Of a DNA stretch of 24,848 nucleotides, positions 1 to 8,593 are shown piece after piece (within the stretch, counting starts at the first letter, position 1; each line of letters begins with the position of its first letter). Location: positions 497,742 to 522,589 of the forward strand of contig KN832562.1 of NCBI GenBank assembly GCA_000827205.1. Reading direction: 5' to 3'. This DNA comes from Plicaturopsis crispa FD-325 SS-3. Lineage: Eukaryota > Basidiomycota > Agaricomycetes > Amylocorticiales > Amylocorticiaceae. The notes beneath the pieces are model-generated. The model was not told the origin of the DNA. It ran no database searches and saw only the letters and a program-made list of their open reading frames with translations. A program made the translations under genes and the position numbers.

Positions 1-282
1 AAGCAGTCTGACGTCCCTAACGCCCTTGAGAATCTCGTGCCGGATGCTACGAGAGTCGATGGCGTTCCAGATCACGACGAACGCCTCTTCGTTCTTCCTG
101 TTGTAGGCATCGAGGGCGGTAGCATCAGGGGGAGGGGATAACTTGCCCGAGGTGATCTCCCAGAAGGCGTGGTCAACGCCGCACATCGCCATCTCAACCT
201 CATCCTTCCAATAAAACCACTCTTCCTGCCCCTTCAACTTCACGATCGACGATACGAGTTTGGCGGCACTGAAAGTGGACAT
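1..282 (-). CDS. copia-type gag polyprotein, N-terminal part (partial)
   Basis: Ninety-four codons are open from the ATG at 282 to the window edge. The start reads MSTFSAAKLVSSIVKLKGQE, followed by EEWFYWKDEVEMAM. The pattern of hydrophobic residues, then L-x-G-x-x-x-W/F-x-x-W, then a helix is the N-terminal signature of copia-class Gag (UBN2/DUF4219-like). Gag would assemble the particle that packages the element RNA. It sits about 165 nt downstream of the primer-binding site, as expected for a 5' leader. No stop or frameshift is seen, so the element may be young. A nuclear gene of this family is unlikely given the adjacent LTR and primer site. Confidence 0.8.
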   Translation of the reverse strand, partial: MSTFSAAKLVSSIVKLKGQEEWFYWKDEVEMAMCGVDHAFWEITSGKLSPPPDATALDAYNRKNEEAFVVIWNAIDSRSIRHEILKGVRDVRLL

Positions 283-448
283 GGTGGGGAATAGGATAGG
301 AGTGGTGGATGATAATGGATCGGGGTAGATGGTGGTGGATAAGGGGTGGAAAGGTGGAAAAAAGCACAAGAGACAGAGGGGACCACTGATGAAGCGGTAA
401 AGCACTGATAGACTCTGATAGACACTGATAGACCCAGATTTACGCCGC

Positions 449-461
449 GGGGCTCATAACC
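449..461 (-). other. primer-binding site for an initiator-tRNA-Met half molecule
   Basis: On the minus strand the 13 bases GGTTATGAGCCCC follow the LTR end with no gap. They are complementary to the anticodon stem-loop of eukaryotic initiator tRNA-Met (GGGCTCATAACC core), not to its 3' acceptor end. Drosophila copia is known to prime from a cleaved initiator tRNA in this way. The same 13 bases occur at 24448-24460. Confidence 0.8.
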
Positions 462-610
462 TGTCAGAAGACGAGGAGGTAGTGCAGCGGACAACGACAG
501 TATAGAGTGCAGAAGTAAGGATAAGTACATGAGGAACGACGCAGACAAGTCCAACTATTTGGTACTGTTTGTAGCTGTGGCTGGCTGAGTCCGTACTTTG
601 AGTCCTGACA
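462..610 (-). repeat. short LTR (149 bp) of the left copia element
   Basis: Read on the minus strand it starts TGTCAGGACT and ends TTCTGACA, giving inverted termini TGTCAG/CTGACA. The primer-binding site abuts it directly. It has no internal duplication and no intron-like segment, in contrast to the LTRs at 1108-1545 and 24000-24447. Confidence 0.8.
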
Positions 611-1102
611 GCGCACTATTTCTGACAAGACCTCACAAATCGAGGTCATTTACTCGCACAGAAGCGAGGGAGGCGATACGAGGAAAATTGGAGAGGGAAA
701 TACAGAGGAGGACGCCGCAGGCGCAAAGAAGGAGAGGGGAGGAAGAGAGGAAGGACTTAGCGATGAAAAAAACGAAATCGATCAAGTTCAACCTGTCACA
801 TGCATGCATAACCCAATCCCGTCCGGTCCCGGATGATGAACCCAGCTTCAAATTCGCGAAGCTCGTGCTGGGTTGCAGCGCGAGGCTTCAGCTGAGTGCA
901 AATCTCGCATTTCGTGCCAGGCTTCACAAATCAAGATCAAGCCTACGCATTTATTTCGGGGTTTAAGCCAGGTTTATCTGAAGCTCTGGCTGTGTAGCTA
1001 GCAGCTCTCGCCCTCGACATGGGACGACTTTCTCGGTCTGTCGCAGCTGTTGCCTTGCTGCTCACGGGAGTCGAGATGAGCCCCCCAACGCCGTCGCAGG
1101 CC
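611..1102. other. unassigned spacer between two LTR insertions
   Basis: No gene is recognised. A 122-codon open frame on the plus strand (598-966) is basic and low in complexity, overlaps the LTR, and looks like chance. The first 17 bases (611-627) resemble the 3' tail of the other LTR family and may be a remnant of an older copy. Confidence 0.5.
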
Positions 1103-1107
1103 GTTTC
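1103..1107. repeat. target-site duplication, left copy (GTTTC)
   Basis: Five bases identical to 1546-1550, exactly flanking the solo LTR. A 5-bp duplication is typical of copia-class integrase and fixes the LTR boundaries. Confidence 0.85.
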
Positions 1108-1175
1108 TGACAGAATATGAGGGGTGCCCGCACACATCCTTTGTCTGTCAGGCCTGCAAAACGTTTTCCACCAGC

Positions 1176-1188
1176 GGGAATTGAACCC
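1176..1188 (-). promoter_or_regulatory. tRNA T-arm / Pol III B-box-like motif in LTR U3
   Basis: On the minus strand it reads GGGTTCAATTCCC, which fits the B-box consensus GGTTCRANYCY. The same 13 bases occur at 24071-24083 at the equivalent place in the other LTR, although flanking U3 sequence differs. No convincing A box or cloverleaf is present, so this is not called a tRNA gene. Confidence 0.5.
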
Positions 1189-1203
1189 AGGACCTCCGGC
1201 AAA

Positions 1204-1227
1204 TATATTCGATTATAATCGAATATA
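1204..1227. repeat. U3 hairpin 1 of the solo LTR
   Basis: Perfect 10-bp arms (1204-1213 and 1218-1227) with a 4-nt loop. It lies just downstream of the B-box-like motif, as does the unrelated-sequence hairpin at 24098-24115 in the other LTR. Confidence 0.7.
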
Positions 1228-1255
1228 AGCGAATATAAGGCCTTATAATGAGGTT

Positions 1256-1291
1256 ATGAATTTCGACACAAGTCAACGCGTCGAAATTCAT
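1256..1291. repeat. U3 hairpin 2 of the solo LTR
   Basis: Perfect 12-bp arms (1256-1267 and 1280-1291) around a 12-nt loop. The other LTR has an 18-bp-arm hairpin (3 mismatches), also with a 12-nt loop, at 24119-24166. The arm sequences are unrelated. Confidence 0.7.
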
Positions 1292-1387
1292 GACGTCATA
1301 GTCTTTGTCAGCATTCATGGACTCTTGCAAACTTTTCTCTTCGTCTCTTTTCCTCAGTCGCTTCGCTATTATTGCAGCACGGCTGAG

Positions 1388-1442
1388 GTATGTTGTTCAT
1401 AGTATTCTCTACACTACATTACATTACTTACCACTGTACTAG
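1388..1442 (+). other. intron-like segment inside the solo LTR
   Basis: It is 55 nt long, starts GTATGT, has CTTAC at 1427-1431 as a branch site about 11 nt before the 3' end, and ends CTAG. These match the introns of the ordinary genes in this window in size and signals. Block A (1356-1387) precedes it and block B (1443-1466) follows. The same A and B lie directly joined at 1481-1536 with exactly this segment missing. Splicing is inferred; no RNA evidence is available here. Confidence 0.75.
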
Positions 1443-1480
1443 ACGCATTTGCTGCGCACTTCATAGGTACAGTTTAATCA

Positions 1481-1536
1481 AGTCGCTTCGCTATTATTGC
1501 AGCACGGCTGAGACGCATTTGCTGCGCACTTCATAG
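1481..1536 (+). repeat. spliced-looking second copy of LTR blocks A and B
   Basis: 1481-1512 repeats 1356-1387 (32/32 identical) and 1513-1536 repeats 1443-1466 (24/24 identical). The two blocks are joined without the intervening 55 nt. A 14-nt spacer (1467-1480) separates the first and second arrays. Confidence 0.9.
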
Positions 1537-1545
1537 ATTCTGTCA

Positions 1546-1550
1546 GTTTC
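1546..1550. repeat. target-site duplication, right copy (GTTTC)
   Basis: Matches 1103-1107. Confidence 0.85.
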
Positions 1551-2435
1551 TCAACGTTCCTTATCGCCAGGATCCCCACATTTTTTGCACAGCCACCGCC
1601 AAGCCTTAATTCGCATCTGGGTCGTTTGGGTGCCTGGCCTTGGACAACGCCTCCATTGGCCTCGTTATCGCTCAAGCACACTGTATCCTCGTGCCCCCCT
1701 CTCCTGCCGCTACTATTCACGAGTAAACAATGTTTCTTCATCCGCCCTCGTACAGTACCGCTGCCTCTCGAGTCTCGGCTGCTTCGTCTTTTTTCCCGAC
1801 GTTTAATATCGATCGGAACCGAGTCCCTATGTCGCAATCTCACCGCGACTGTTCGTCAGGCCTCGTACATGTTGTGCATGCGATCCTCGACGTGCATATG
1901 TGTGCCTGACAAAGGGACGTTTTTCGTACCCACCATGCCTCTAACCTGGATGTCTGCGATAGGGAAACGATCAGCTTGTATCTGCAAACTTGGCCCGATC
2001 TTTACGGAGGCGGTAATGATTGCTCTCCATGAGAAAGAGCGGCGCAAGTTGTAGCGCTTCACTTGCATCAAGTCGGGCGCTAAAACATGACTGCACGTCG
2101 CGCATGCTGCCAGTGGCGCCGTCGACACACCATTTTTCAATATGGCGTGCTCGCTCGTCGTCGACATGCTTCAGCCTGTACTTACGCTTGCTGCACACGA
2201 CCATCTTGAACACACGACTCTGAACTTTTTTGCGCCGGGGCATCGGAAGAGAGTTATCTTGATCCGGCTGAAACTCGAATGATATCTTCGACGTAAGATT
2301 GATGGAGCACATGGAGCCTCTCGGGGCCACTGACGATCGAGTCAATACACTCTTACTTGAGCGTCACTTTAAGTATGGCCGCTCGGTGAAGAGACGGCCA
2401 CCCTTGCTACCCTCACAGCGCCTCTTTCATCCAGG
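1551..2435. other. upstream region of the OPT gene, no gene recognised
   Basis: Several 60-142 codon open frames exist on both strands and overlap one another. None shows family motifs or a believable exon chain. The region should contain the promoter of the OPT gene; I see no clear TATA box. Confidence 0.4.
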
Positions 2436-5400
2436 ATGTCTGCGAGCTCCAGCGTTGAGCAGCAACTACCGGCCACGCACCGCACCGCCGCCGCGTCCAC
2501 GGAATACGTCGACGAAAAAACGGCCAAGGACTATGAGACTGCTCACTCGGAGTCGGACGACATCATCATCGACGACCACGATGCGTGAGTTCTCGTTCTC
2601 GCTTTCCAGTGTCTTTTCTTACAGTCTGTCGTGTTTTTGCTAGGGGCAAGCCATTCCCGATCGACCCAGACTACGTCGAGGAGACCCATCAGCTTACCGT
2701 TAGGTGCGTGACCACAGGCTTGCCGGTCCATGCTAAACCATCTCACCGAAACCTTCGTATTTAGGGCTGTCTTTGTTGGATGTCTATTGGGCGCAGTCGG
2801 TACGTAGCATCCTCAACAACTAATTGGCATAGCTACTTAACACGGTTATGTAGTGGGCGCGTCGAACATCTACCTTGGGCTGAAAACTGGTTTCACGTTC
2901 GGTCCCCAGCTCTTTGGTGTGAGTTTTGATACATTGCATTGCATTTGAGTACAATTTACTCATTTCACCCTTCAGGCCATCTTCGGTTTTGCGATACTCA
3001 AACCGCTCAGCAAAGCTCTCCCCGAGTCTGGTCTCCTCGGGCGCTTCCTCGGTGGGCCCTTTGGGCCCAAGGAGAACTGTACCGTTCAATCTGCTGCTAC
3101 CGGTAAGTCTGAATGCGATATCGTACGCACCGTCGCAAGAGCTCACACCTCAATGACAGCGTCCGGCGGCCTTGGCATATTATTCGTCTCTGCGGTCCCT
3201 GCCATGTACAGACTGGGGCTCCTCTCCGCGGTGCCCAAGGACGACATCGGCCGGCTCCTCGCGCTCACGACGACCGCCGGCTTCTTCGGCGTGTTCTTCG
3301 TCATCCCGCTGCGCAAGTACTACATCATCAAGCAGAAGCTCACGTTCCCCACGCCCGCGGCGACCGCGTACACGATCCGCGCGCTGCACAACACGAAGAC
3401 GGGCGCGATCGCCGCCAGGAAGAAGAGCTTGATGCTGCTGTACAGCTTTTCGGCGACGTTTGTGTTCAAGGTCATGACGGGGTATGCACCGGGAATTGTG
3501 AGTGCGATTGCGATTCGAGATGTTGTGGAGTGTTAATAGCGGCACCGGATGTAGCTGTACGATTGGCATATCGGCTGGACGCTCTTCCGCCTTGGATTCA
3601 CGAGCATCATTTCGCTTGATAACTACGGATGGTGGATCGAATGTGCGTTGCTATTCCCAACGCCCCTTTATAACTTATGTTAACGGTGTATTATGCAGTC
3701 ACACCCGCCTTCTTCGGTGCAGGAATGCTCAGTGGCCTTAACGCCAGTTGGAGTTTCTGTACGGCATCTTCTTACTCTTCAAGTGTTCCACGACTGATTA
3801 AATCTCCTTGAAACAGTCGGAGGATCCATCCTCGCATGGGGTATCATTGCGCCTTCTCTCGTCAAGAACGGGCTCGCAGTTGGTGTTCCCGGCTCCGACA
3901 CATTCCCGGAGATCATTTCGTACGACGCCCTGAAGTTCAAAGACACTGATCAGTATATCAACGCCCCGTCGCCGAGGGTTAGTCTCCTGCTGCATTTCTG
4001 ACCCAATGAGCGCGAATACTGATCATAGTCCTCTGTTCCAAATCATAGTATTGGTAAGTGTTAAATACATGTGTAGACTCTTTATCGCATTGCTAAACGC
4101 CATTGACTTGACCAGGTTGCTGTGGCCCGGTGTGCTCGTCATGTTGGTGTACAGCTTCACCGACGTCATCCTTTCCTCGGGCGGACTCATCACCAGTACG
4201 CACCCTGCCACCGCACTCCTTCCTAACGCGTCTCATCCCACCTCCTAGCCCTCAAGAAAAGCAGCCCCAAGACCTGGTTCAGCGCCACCGCTACCGAGGA
4301 CGACGAGGATCCCTCGCCCCCTCAAGACCGCGTCCCAACGCTATGGTGGACGGGCGGGCTCTTCCTCAGCATCGTGATGTCCTGCGCGCTGCTCGCGACG
4401 CAGTTCCACATGAACGTCGGCGAGGCGATCCTCTCGCTCATCCTCGGCTTCGTATTCTCGTTTATCGGCGTGCAGTCCTCCGGCGCGACGGACGTCAACC
4501 CCGTCAGCACCGTCGCCAAGGCGTCGCAGCTGATCTTCGGTGGCATCGGCAAGGGCGCACACCTCAACTTGGCCCAGGCGCAGACGCTGAACTTGACAGC
4601 CGGTGTCGTGGCGGCGGGCTCTGCTGCACAGGCTTCGGACATGACGGGTGACCTCAAGACCGGTTTCCTCCTCCGCGCAAAACCCAAGAACCAGTTTGTC
4701 GCGCAGCTGTGCGGCGCCGTCGTGGCGGTGTTCCTGACTACCGGGCTTTTCGTGCTCTTCACGAGCGCGACGCCGTGTATCATGTATGTGGCCCTTACGA
4801 TCCCTAGCTCCAGCTTCAATCGGTTCACTGACATTGGGTCCACATAGAACTGGCGACACACCGTGCACGTACGGAGCCCCGTCGATATCGGCTTGGGCCG
4901 CGGTCGCCCTTGCGGTAACGAGTCCGAAGCTCCGTGAGTATCCCCCATTCACACTCACGTATGTTACTAACCAGAATCGTGCCGCATACAGCTATTCCTC
5001 CGTCGTCCGGTTACACGGCTATCGCACTAGCCATCGTCTCCGCCATCAGCGTCATCGCCACCCACTTCTGGGTGCCGCCCAAGTACAAGGGATACATGCC
5101 AAACTGGAATGCCGTCGTAAGCGCTACTTTTGCTCTTTTACACCGGGTGGGGTCTCACCCTTTATATAGGGTCTCGGATTTGTTACACCCCAGGTGTACT
5201 ACAGTTTCGCCATGGGTACGCTTGAGATTTTTTGACCGTTCAGTTTCAGTATCCTGACTCTGTTCATCATCGCAGCTGTTGGAAGCGTCTTTAACTTCTA
5301 CTGGGCGCGGAGAAACCCCGCTGGCTACGACATGTACATGTTCGCACTCTCGGTACGTGTCTTTGCTTTTCTATCCACGTTTGTCTGTTACTGATATGTC

Positions 5401-5594
5401 CCTTTAGGCTGGACTTCTCGCAGGAGAAGGTCTCGGTGGTGTCTTCCAAGCGCTCCTCGCTGTTGCCGGCGTTGACGGGTCCAGTAAGTCGCTCATATCG
5501 CATCCGTGCTGTACCCGTCAATTACTTACATACCTCTACCACGACAGAATACGGTACCGTCATCGGCTGCCCTGGGCTAGAGTTCTGCGGTTAA
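2436..5594 (+). CDS. oligopeptide transporter (OPT family) membrane protein, 711 aa
   Basis: Proton-coupled importer family for small peptides or metal-ligand complexes; the substrate cannot be told here. Exons: 2436-2584, 2644-2703, 2765-2799, 2854-2918, 2976-3102, 3160-3497, 3555-3642, 3699-3758, 3817-3977, 4049-4053, 4116-4195, 4249-4783, 4848-4933, 4992-5116, 5194-5215, 5276-5352, 5408-5483, 5548-5594 (2136 nt, in frame, ending TAA). An acidic N-terminus precedes EETHQLTVR and many hydrophobic segments. Family-like motifs are SNIYLGLKTGFTFGPQLFG, WHIGWTLFRLG, SPRYWLLWPGV and NWNAV. Length fits the fungal OPT/YSL-like group. Exon 10 is 5 nt and is required to read SPRYWLLWPGV. The start is the first ATG in frame with the acidic leader. 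All introns are GT-AG. Confidence 0.93.
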
Positions 5595-5691
5595 AACGTC
5601 TGAGCATTTTGCTGCTATTATATTGGGTTGTACGATTCTTTACGACGAGCTCCTCTGTAATGTCTTGGGATTGACGATCGGGTACACGTAT

Positions 5692-5700
5692 GGACAGTAG
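5692..5700. repeat. 9-bp target-site duplication, left copy (GGACAGTAG)
   Basis: Identical to 7294-7302 and directly abutting the terminal inverted repeat. Nine bases is the duplication length typical of Mutator-like transposons. Confidence 0.85.
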
Positions 5701-5948
5701 TAGACTCGAGGCAGTCAAAATTTCACAGCCGACACTCGAAGATAATCGTTCGAGTTGGCTGTATAGGGACTGGAGCATAATCCGGCCATTTAGGACGGTC
5801 AAACTTCCGAATACCTTCCGGCCGTCACATGACCAGAATAAAATGGACTTAGAAAAAATCGAGCACTTGTGAAAATTCAAACTCGTTGGATCGTATTTCT
5901 GAAGAGACAGAAAGCTTCGCAATGTGCTCGTTAAGATGCCCCCGAAGT
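5701..5948 (+). repeat. left terminal inverted repeat of the MULE
   Basis: It matches the reverse complement of 7047-7293. The inner part from about 5777 onward is well conserved, including the block GGCCATTTAGGACGGTCAAA and the stretch around ATGACCAGAATAAAATGGAC. The outer 60-70 bp after the first 9 are more diverged. Confidence 0.85.
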
Positions 5949-7046
5949 TGCACATCATGATACCTATAGGTGGTTCAACGGCAACTCAAATGGTATGCAG
6001 TTGAGCAAGGTTACTAGAATTGATATCCGAGTCGACGGATTGTCGCGAGATACACAGATAGAGCCAACCTCAAACTATCCTAGCACTGAACAAGATGTCG
6101 CATGGGAGGTGGGTAACATCGCTATCCGCGAGCGCCCTCCATCGAGGTGCGGCGCGGCCATCCTCAGATCCCTGCTTCGTAACTCGAAGATTGTAGCGTG
6201 GCCCGCGCAATCGAGGTGACTACAGCTAAGGATGTTATCAGTTATGGTTCCACGGACAAGAAACAAGAATTCTTACCTCCTCAGCCAGCAGGGAGCACTG
6301 ATAGATTCAAGTGCAAAGGGGTACTTGTCCGATTCGGATGTCGCCTGTCACACCGACTCGAAGCCATTACCGAGCTGTCTCCATCCCCGCACCAGAGAGC
6401 CCAGAGAGCTTTAATGGTACACCAACACGACGACGCCGTTTTGAGCGCGCGACGAGAACAACATTCTCGGCTTTGCAGGTCAATGGACGACCCTCTTGGT
6501 ACCATGTCAGTGAGTTAAATGCTGACGACGTACCGGTCGAGAAATTCAGTCCCGCAGTGGTCCAGGGATCGGAGCAGGCTATATCACCTCCTCTTTGACG
6601 GGGAAGCATGCTCTACCGCATTCACGGCTTGGGTGCTCCAATCCTGCGTGCCTAGCGGCATAGCTCCTGGCATGTTTATTGTAGCCTCTCGAGAACGGTC
6701 AATCCAGGTGGAATACTACACAGTTATAGAACGATGTCAGCGCAATCTGAGTCAGATCGAAGCTCGAGTATGCGCACCGTGCAATTCGAGACGCGACGTG
6801 ACAGAACACCGCCGCCACTCCCAAGCTACCTGCACGGTTGTGGAAACTGCTCAGTGGCGGTAAGCTGGTACAGTCTACAGGATATCCACGAGTTCCAGCT
6901 ACATGCCTAGGAAATGAAAGACCGTAAGACGAGGTTGAGAGATGGACACGCGTCGTGATGTGAGCGCGGGGTTGAAGGAGGAAAATGACCAGGTTGAGTC
7001 GTTGTTTCGACATTACCACGCGTAAAATGTTGCTTCGCGTCTCGAA
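5949..7046. other. MULE interior, no gene recognised
   Basis: Open frames of 60-155 codons occur on both strands, none with known motifs. A captured host-gene fragment (Pack-MULE) is possible but I cannot identify one. Confidence 0.4.
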
Positions 7047-7293
7047 ACTTCGGGGGCGTCTCGACGAATACATTACGAGACTTTCTGTCTCCTCAGAAAT
7101 GCGATACAGCGAGTTTGAATTTTCCAGGGTGCTCGATTTTTTCCAAGTCCATTTTATTCTGGTCATGTGATGGCCGGAAGGTATTCGGAAGTTTGACCGT
7201 CCTAAATGGCCGGATTATGCACCAGTCCCGAATCCGAGCGACAAAACGATTATCTTTTGTGTAGCGTAGTTTTCGGGCACTGGTTCGAGTCTA
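7047..7293 (-). repeat. right terminal inverted repeat of the MULE
   Basis: Inverted partner of 5701-5948 and almost the same length (247 versus 248 bp). Confidence 0.85.
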
Positions 7294-7302
7294 GGACAGT
7301 AG
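7294..7302. repeat. 9-bp target-site duplication, right copy (GGACAGTAG)
   Basis: Matches 5692-5700. Confidence 0.85.
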
Positions 7303-7543
7303 TACTGCGTACATGGTGCACCGCTACTGTAATTATCCCATGAAACTTTTTTTGCGTCTTTGACGTCGAGCCCTGCACAGTACATATGTCTCTCACATTG
7401 ATTGTCAGGTTCGGCATATCCTGGGCATATCTTGGAGACCTGATCCAGACTGGTGCCGGTGAGACCTCTGTGGTACTTGCCTCCATGACCGTTCCTCTCG
7501 ACTAGCCAGATCTCCTACTGTCTGGGTTATCAGAGGAGTAAAC

Positions 7544-8412
7544 ATGTCGTCCACCACCGCAGCTAGTCTAACAGCATCTATCAGCACCACTTCAACGTCG
7601 GCGACGTCCACGGCCTCGACGACCGACTCGTCCGACGGAATGCCTAAATCCGCGAACTACTTCTTGGCATTCCTTATAACGTTCGCACCCCGAGTTATCA
7701 CTATTGAAGGTCATGAAGCTAATGATACGGGCCCGCGTGGTGGTGCTGTGTGATATAGTTTCGTTGGACTGCTGCTTGTCTTTGTAGGCTTTGGGTTTGC
7801 GTCGCGTCGCCGCTTCCAGCGGATTGGGCTTGCGAATGCTTGGGACACTGCGAGCTTGGATGGGGATAGGGTATTCGGCGACAAGCCTATGATGTGGGAG
7901 GTGTGGGTCAGAGACAGCGAAGGAAAGGAGGCTGTGTGGGCTGATATGCAAGTCAGTATTGCAATAGCATCTTGTGGATGGGGGGAGCTAGCACTCACCT
8001 ACTTATCTTGCCGCAGAAACCAATATCGGCCTCGTTCATTTGTCCACCGTCTCCCAAGCCCAGCACGGATGTATTCGAGTCTCAGCGTATTGAGAACCAG
8101 AACATCGACGTACCTCCTACATCACTTACGCCGACCAGTGCCTCGCGCCCCTCCATGTTTCGCACAATCTTCCCGGGCCTGAGGGAGTCCACGGCTCCCA
8201 GCTCTACACCCAGCAAGTCTGAGCTTGCGTCCCCGCCACAGGCGCCTCCCCCATCTGCAGTGCAAGTCGCGTTTATGATCGCCATGCCTTCCGAGGACCG
8301 TCGGCTGCGTTCACGGGATAGCATGGGGTCCAAAGAGCCTGCGACAGAAGGTTTTCCTGGGGGCTACGAGCTTGGCGTAGCAAAGGTGCCTTGGACACAC
8401 GGGGAGCTATAG
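7544..8412 (+). CDS. small single-pass membrane protein, 241 aa, unknown function
   Basis: Exons 7544-7680, 7759-7951 and 8017-8412 join in frame (726 nt, stop TAG). The N-terminus is Ser/Thr-rich (about residues 1-32). One transmembrane helix follows (ANYFLAFLIT joined to FVGLLLVFVGFGFA, split by intron 1) and then a basic stop-transfer RRRFQR. The cytoplasmic tail is Pro/Ser-rich and ends in a conserved-looking block (AVQVAFMIAMPS, then YELGVAKVPW). I recall similar uncharacterised proteins across Agaricomycetes, but no function is known to me. Intron 1 has donor GTTCGC, chosen because it alone keeps the membrane helix in frame. The start lies about 240 bp after the MULE right end. Confidence 0.75.
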
Positions 8413-8593
8413 GCGATATTTATCGACGTAGGGTGGATGGATGGATGATGTATTGCCTTTACTGGGGTGTGTTCTGTATTACCCCAGAGTGTACTCACTA
8501 TATGTATGTTTCCTATGCGCTGTACGACATGTATACCCCCGTACATACTCATATCCACGTAACTTGGAGCACCCAGTGCATACTAGGTTATGA

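Larger units (their letters stand above)
1..610 (-). mobile_element. Ty1/copia-type LTR retrotransposon, 5' part only (runs off the left edge)
   Basis: Read on the minus strand, the order is LTR (610 to 462), tRNA primer-binding site (461 to 449), leader, then a gag-like ORF starting at 282 and open to the window edge. This is the 5' end of a copia-class element. Integrase, reverse transcriptase and the 3' LTR must lie outside the window. Its LTR is short and unlike the LTRs at 1108-1545 and 24000-24447, so it belongs to a different family, although all use the same primer site. The 5 bases after the LTR outer edge (611-615, GCGCA) should be one copy of the target-site duplication. Confidence 0.85.
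1108..1545 (+). mobile_element. solo LTR (438 bp) of the intron-bearing copia family
   Basis: Termini are TGACAG and CTGTCA, a perfect 6-bp inverted pair. The flanks carry a perfect 5-bp target duplication, GTTTC, at 1103-1107 and 1546-1550. No internal element sequence remains, so this is a solo LTR left by LTR-LTR recombination. It shares layout with the LTR at 24000-24447: a conserved GGGAATTGAACCC motif, two hairpins, a CT-rich tract ending in CAG, then the A-intron-B-spacer-A-B array. Outside those parts the two have diverged strongly. Confidence 0.9.
5701..7293. mobile_element. non-autonomous Mutator-like (MULE/MITE-type) DNA transposon, 1593 bp
   Basis: Long terminal inverted repeats (5701-5948 and 7047-7293) begin and end TAGACTCGA / TCGAGTCTA and are flanked by a perfect 9-bp duplication. 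Long TIRs with a 9-bp duplication are the hallmark of MULEs. The roughly 1.1-kb interior has only short, overlapping open frames and no recognisable transposase, so it would need a transposase from elsewhere. It lies about 100 bp after the stop codon of the OPT gene and 250 bp before the next start codon. It could affect their 3' end or promoter. Confidence 0.82.

Noticed and set aside
1146-1545. LTR start at TGTCAGG (1146) instead of 1108
   Set aside because: That choice gives no matching target duplication (TTGTC versus GTTTC). Starting at 1108 gives a perfect 5-bp duplication and a 6-bp inverted terminus, and homology with the right LTR begins upstream of 1146.
1626-2345. Overlapping ORFs upstream of the OPT gene as real genes
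   Set aside because: They overlap on both strands, have no family motif and no supporting splice structure.
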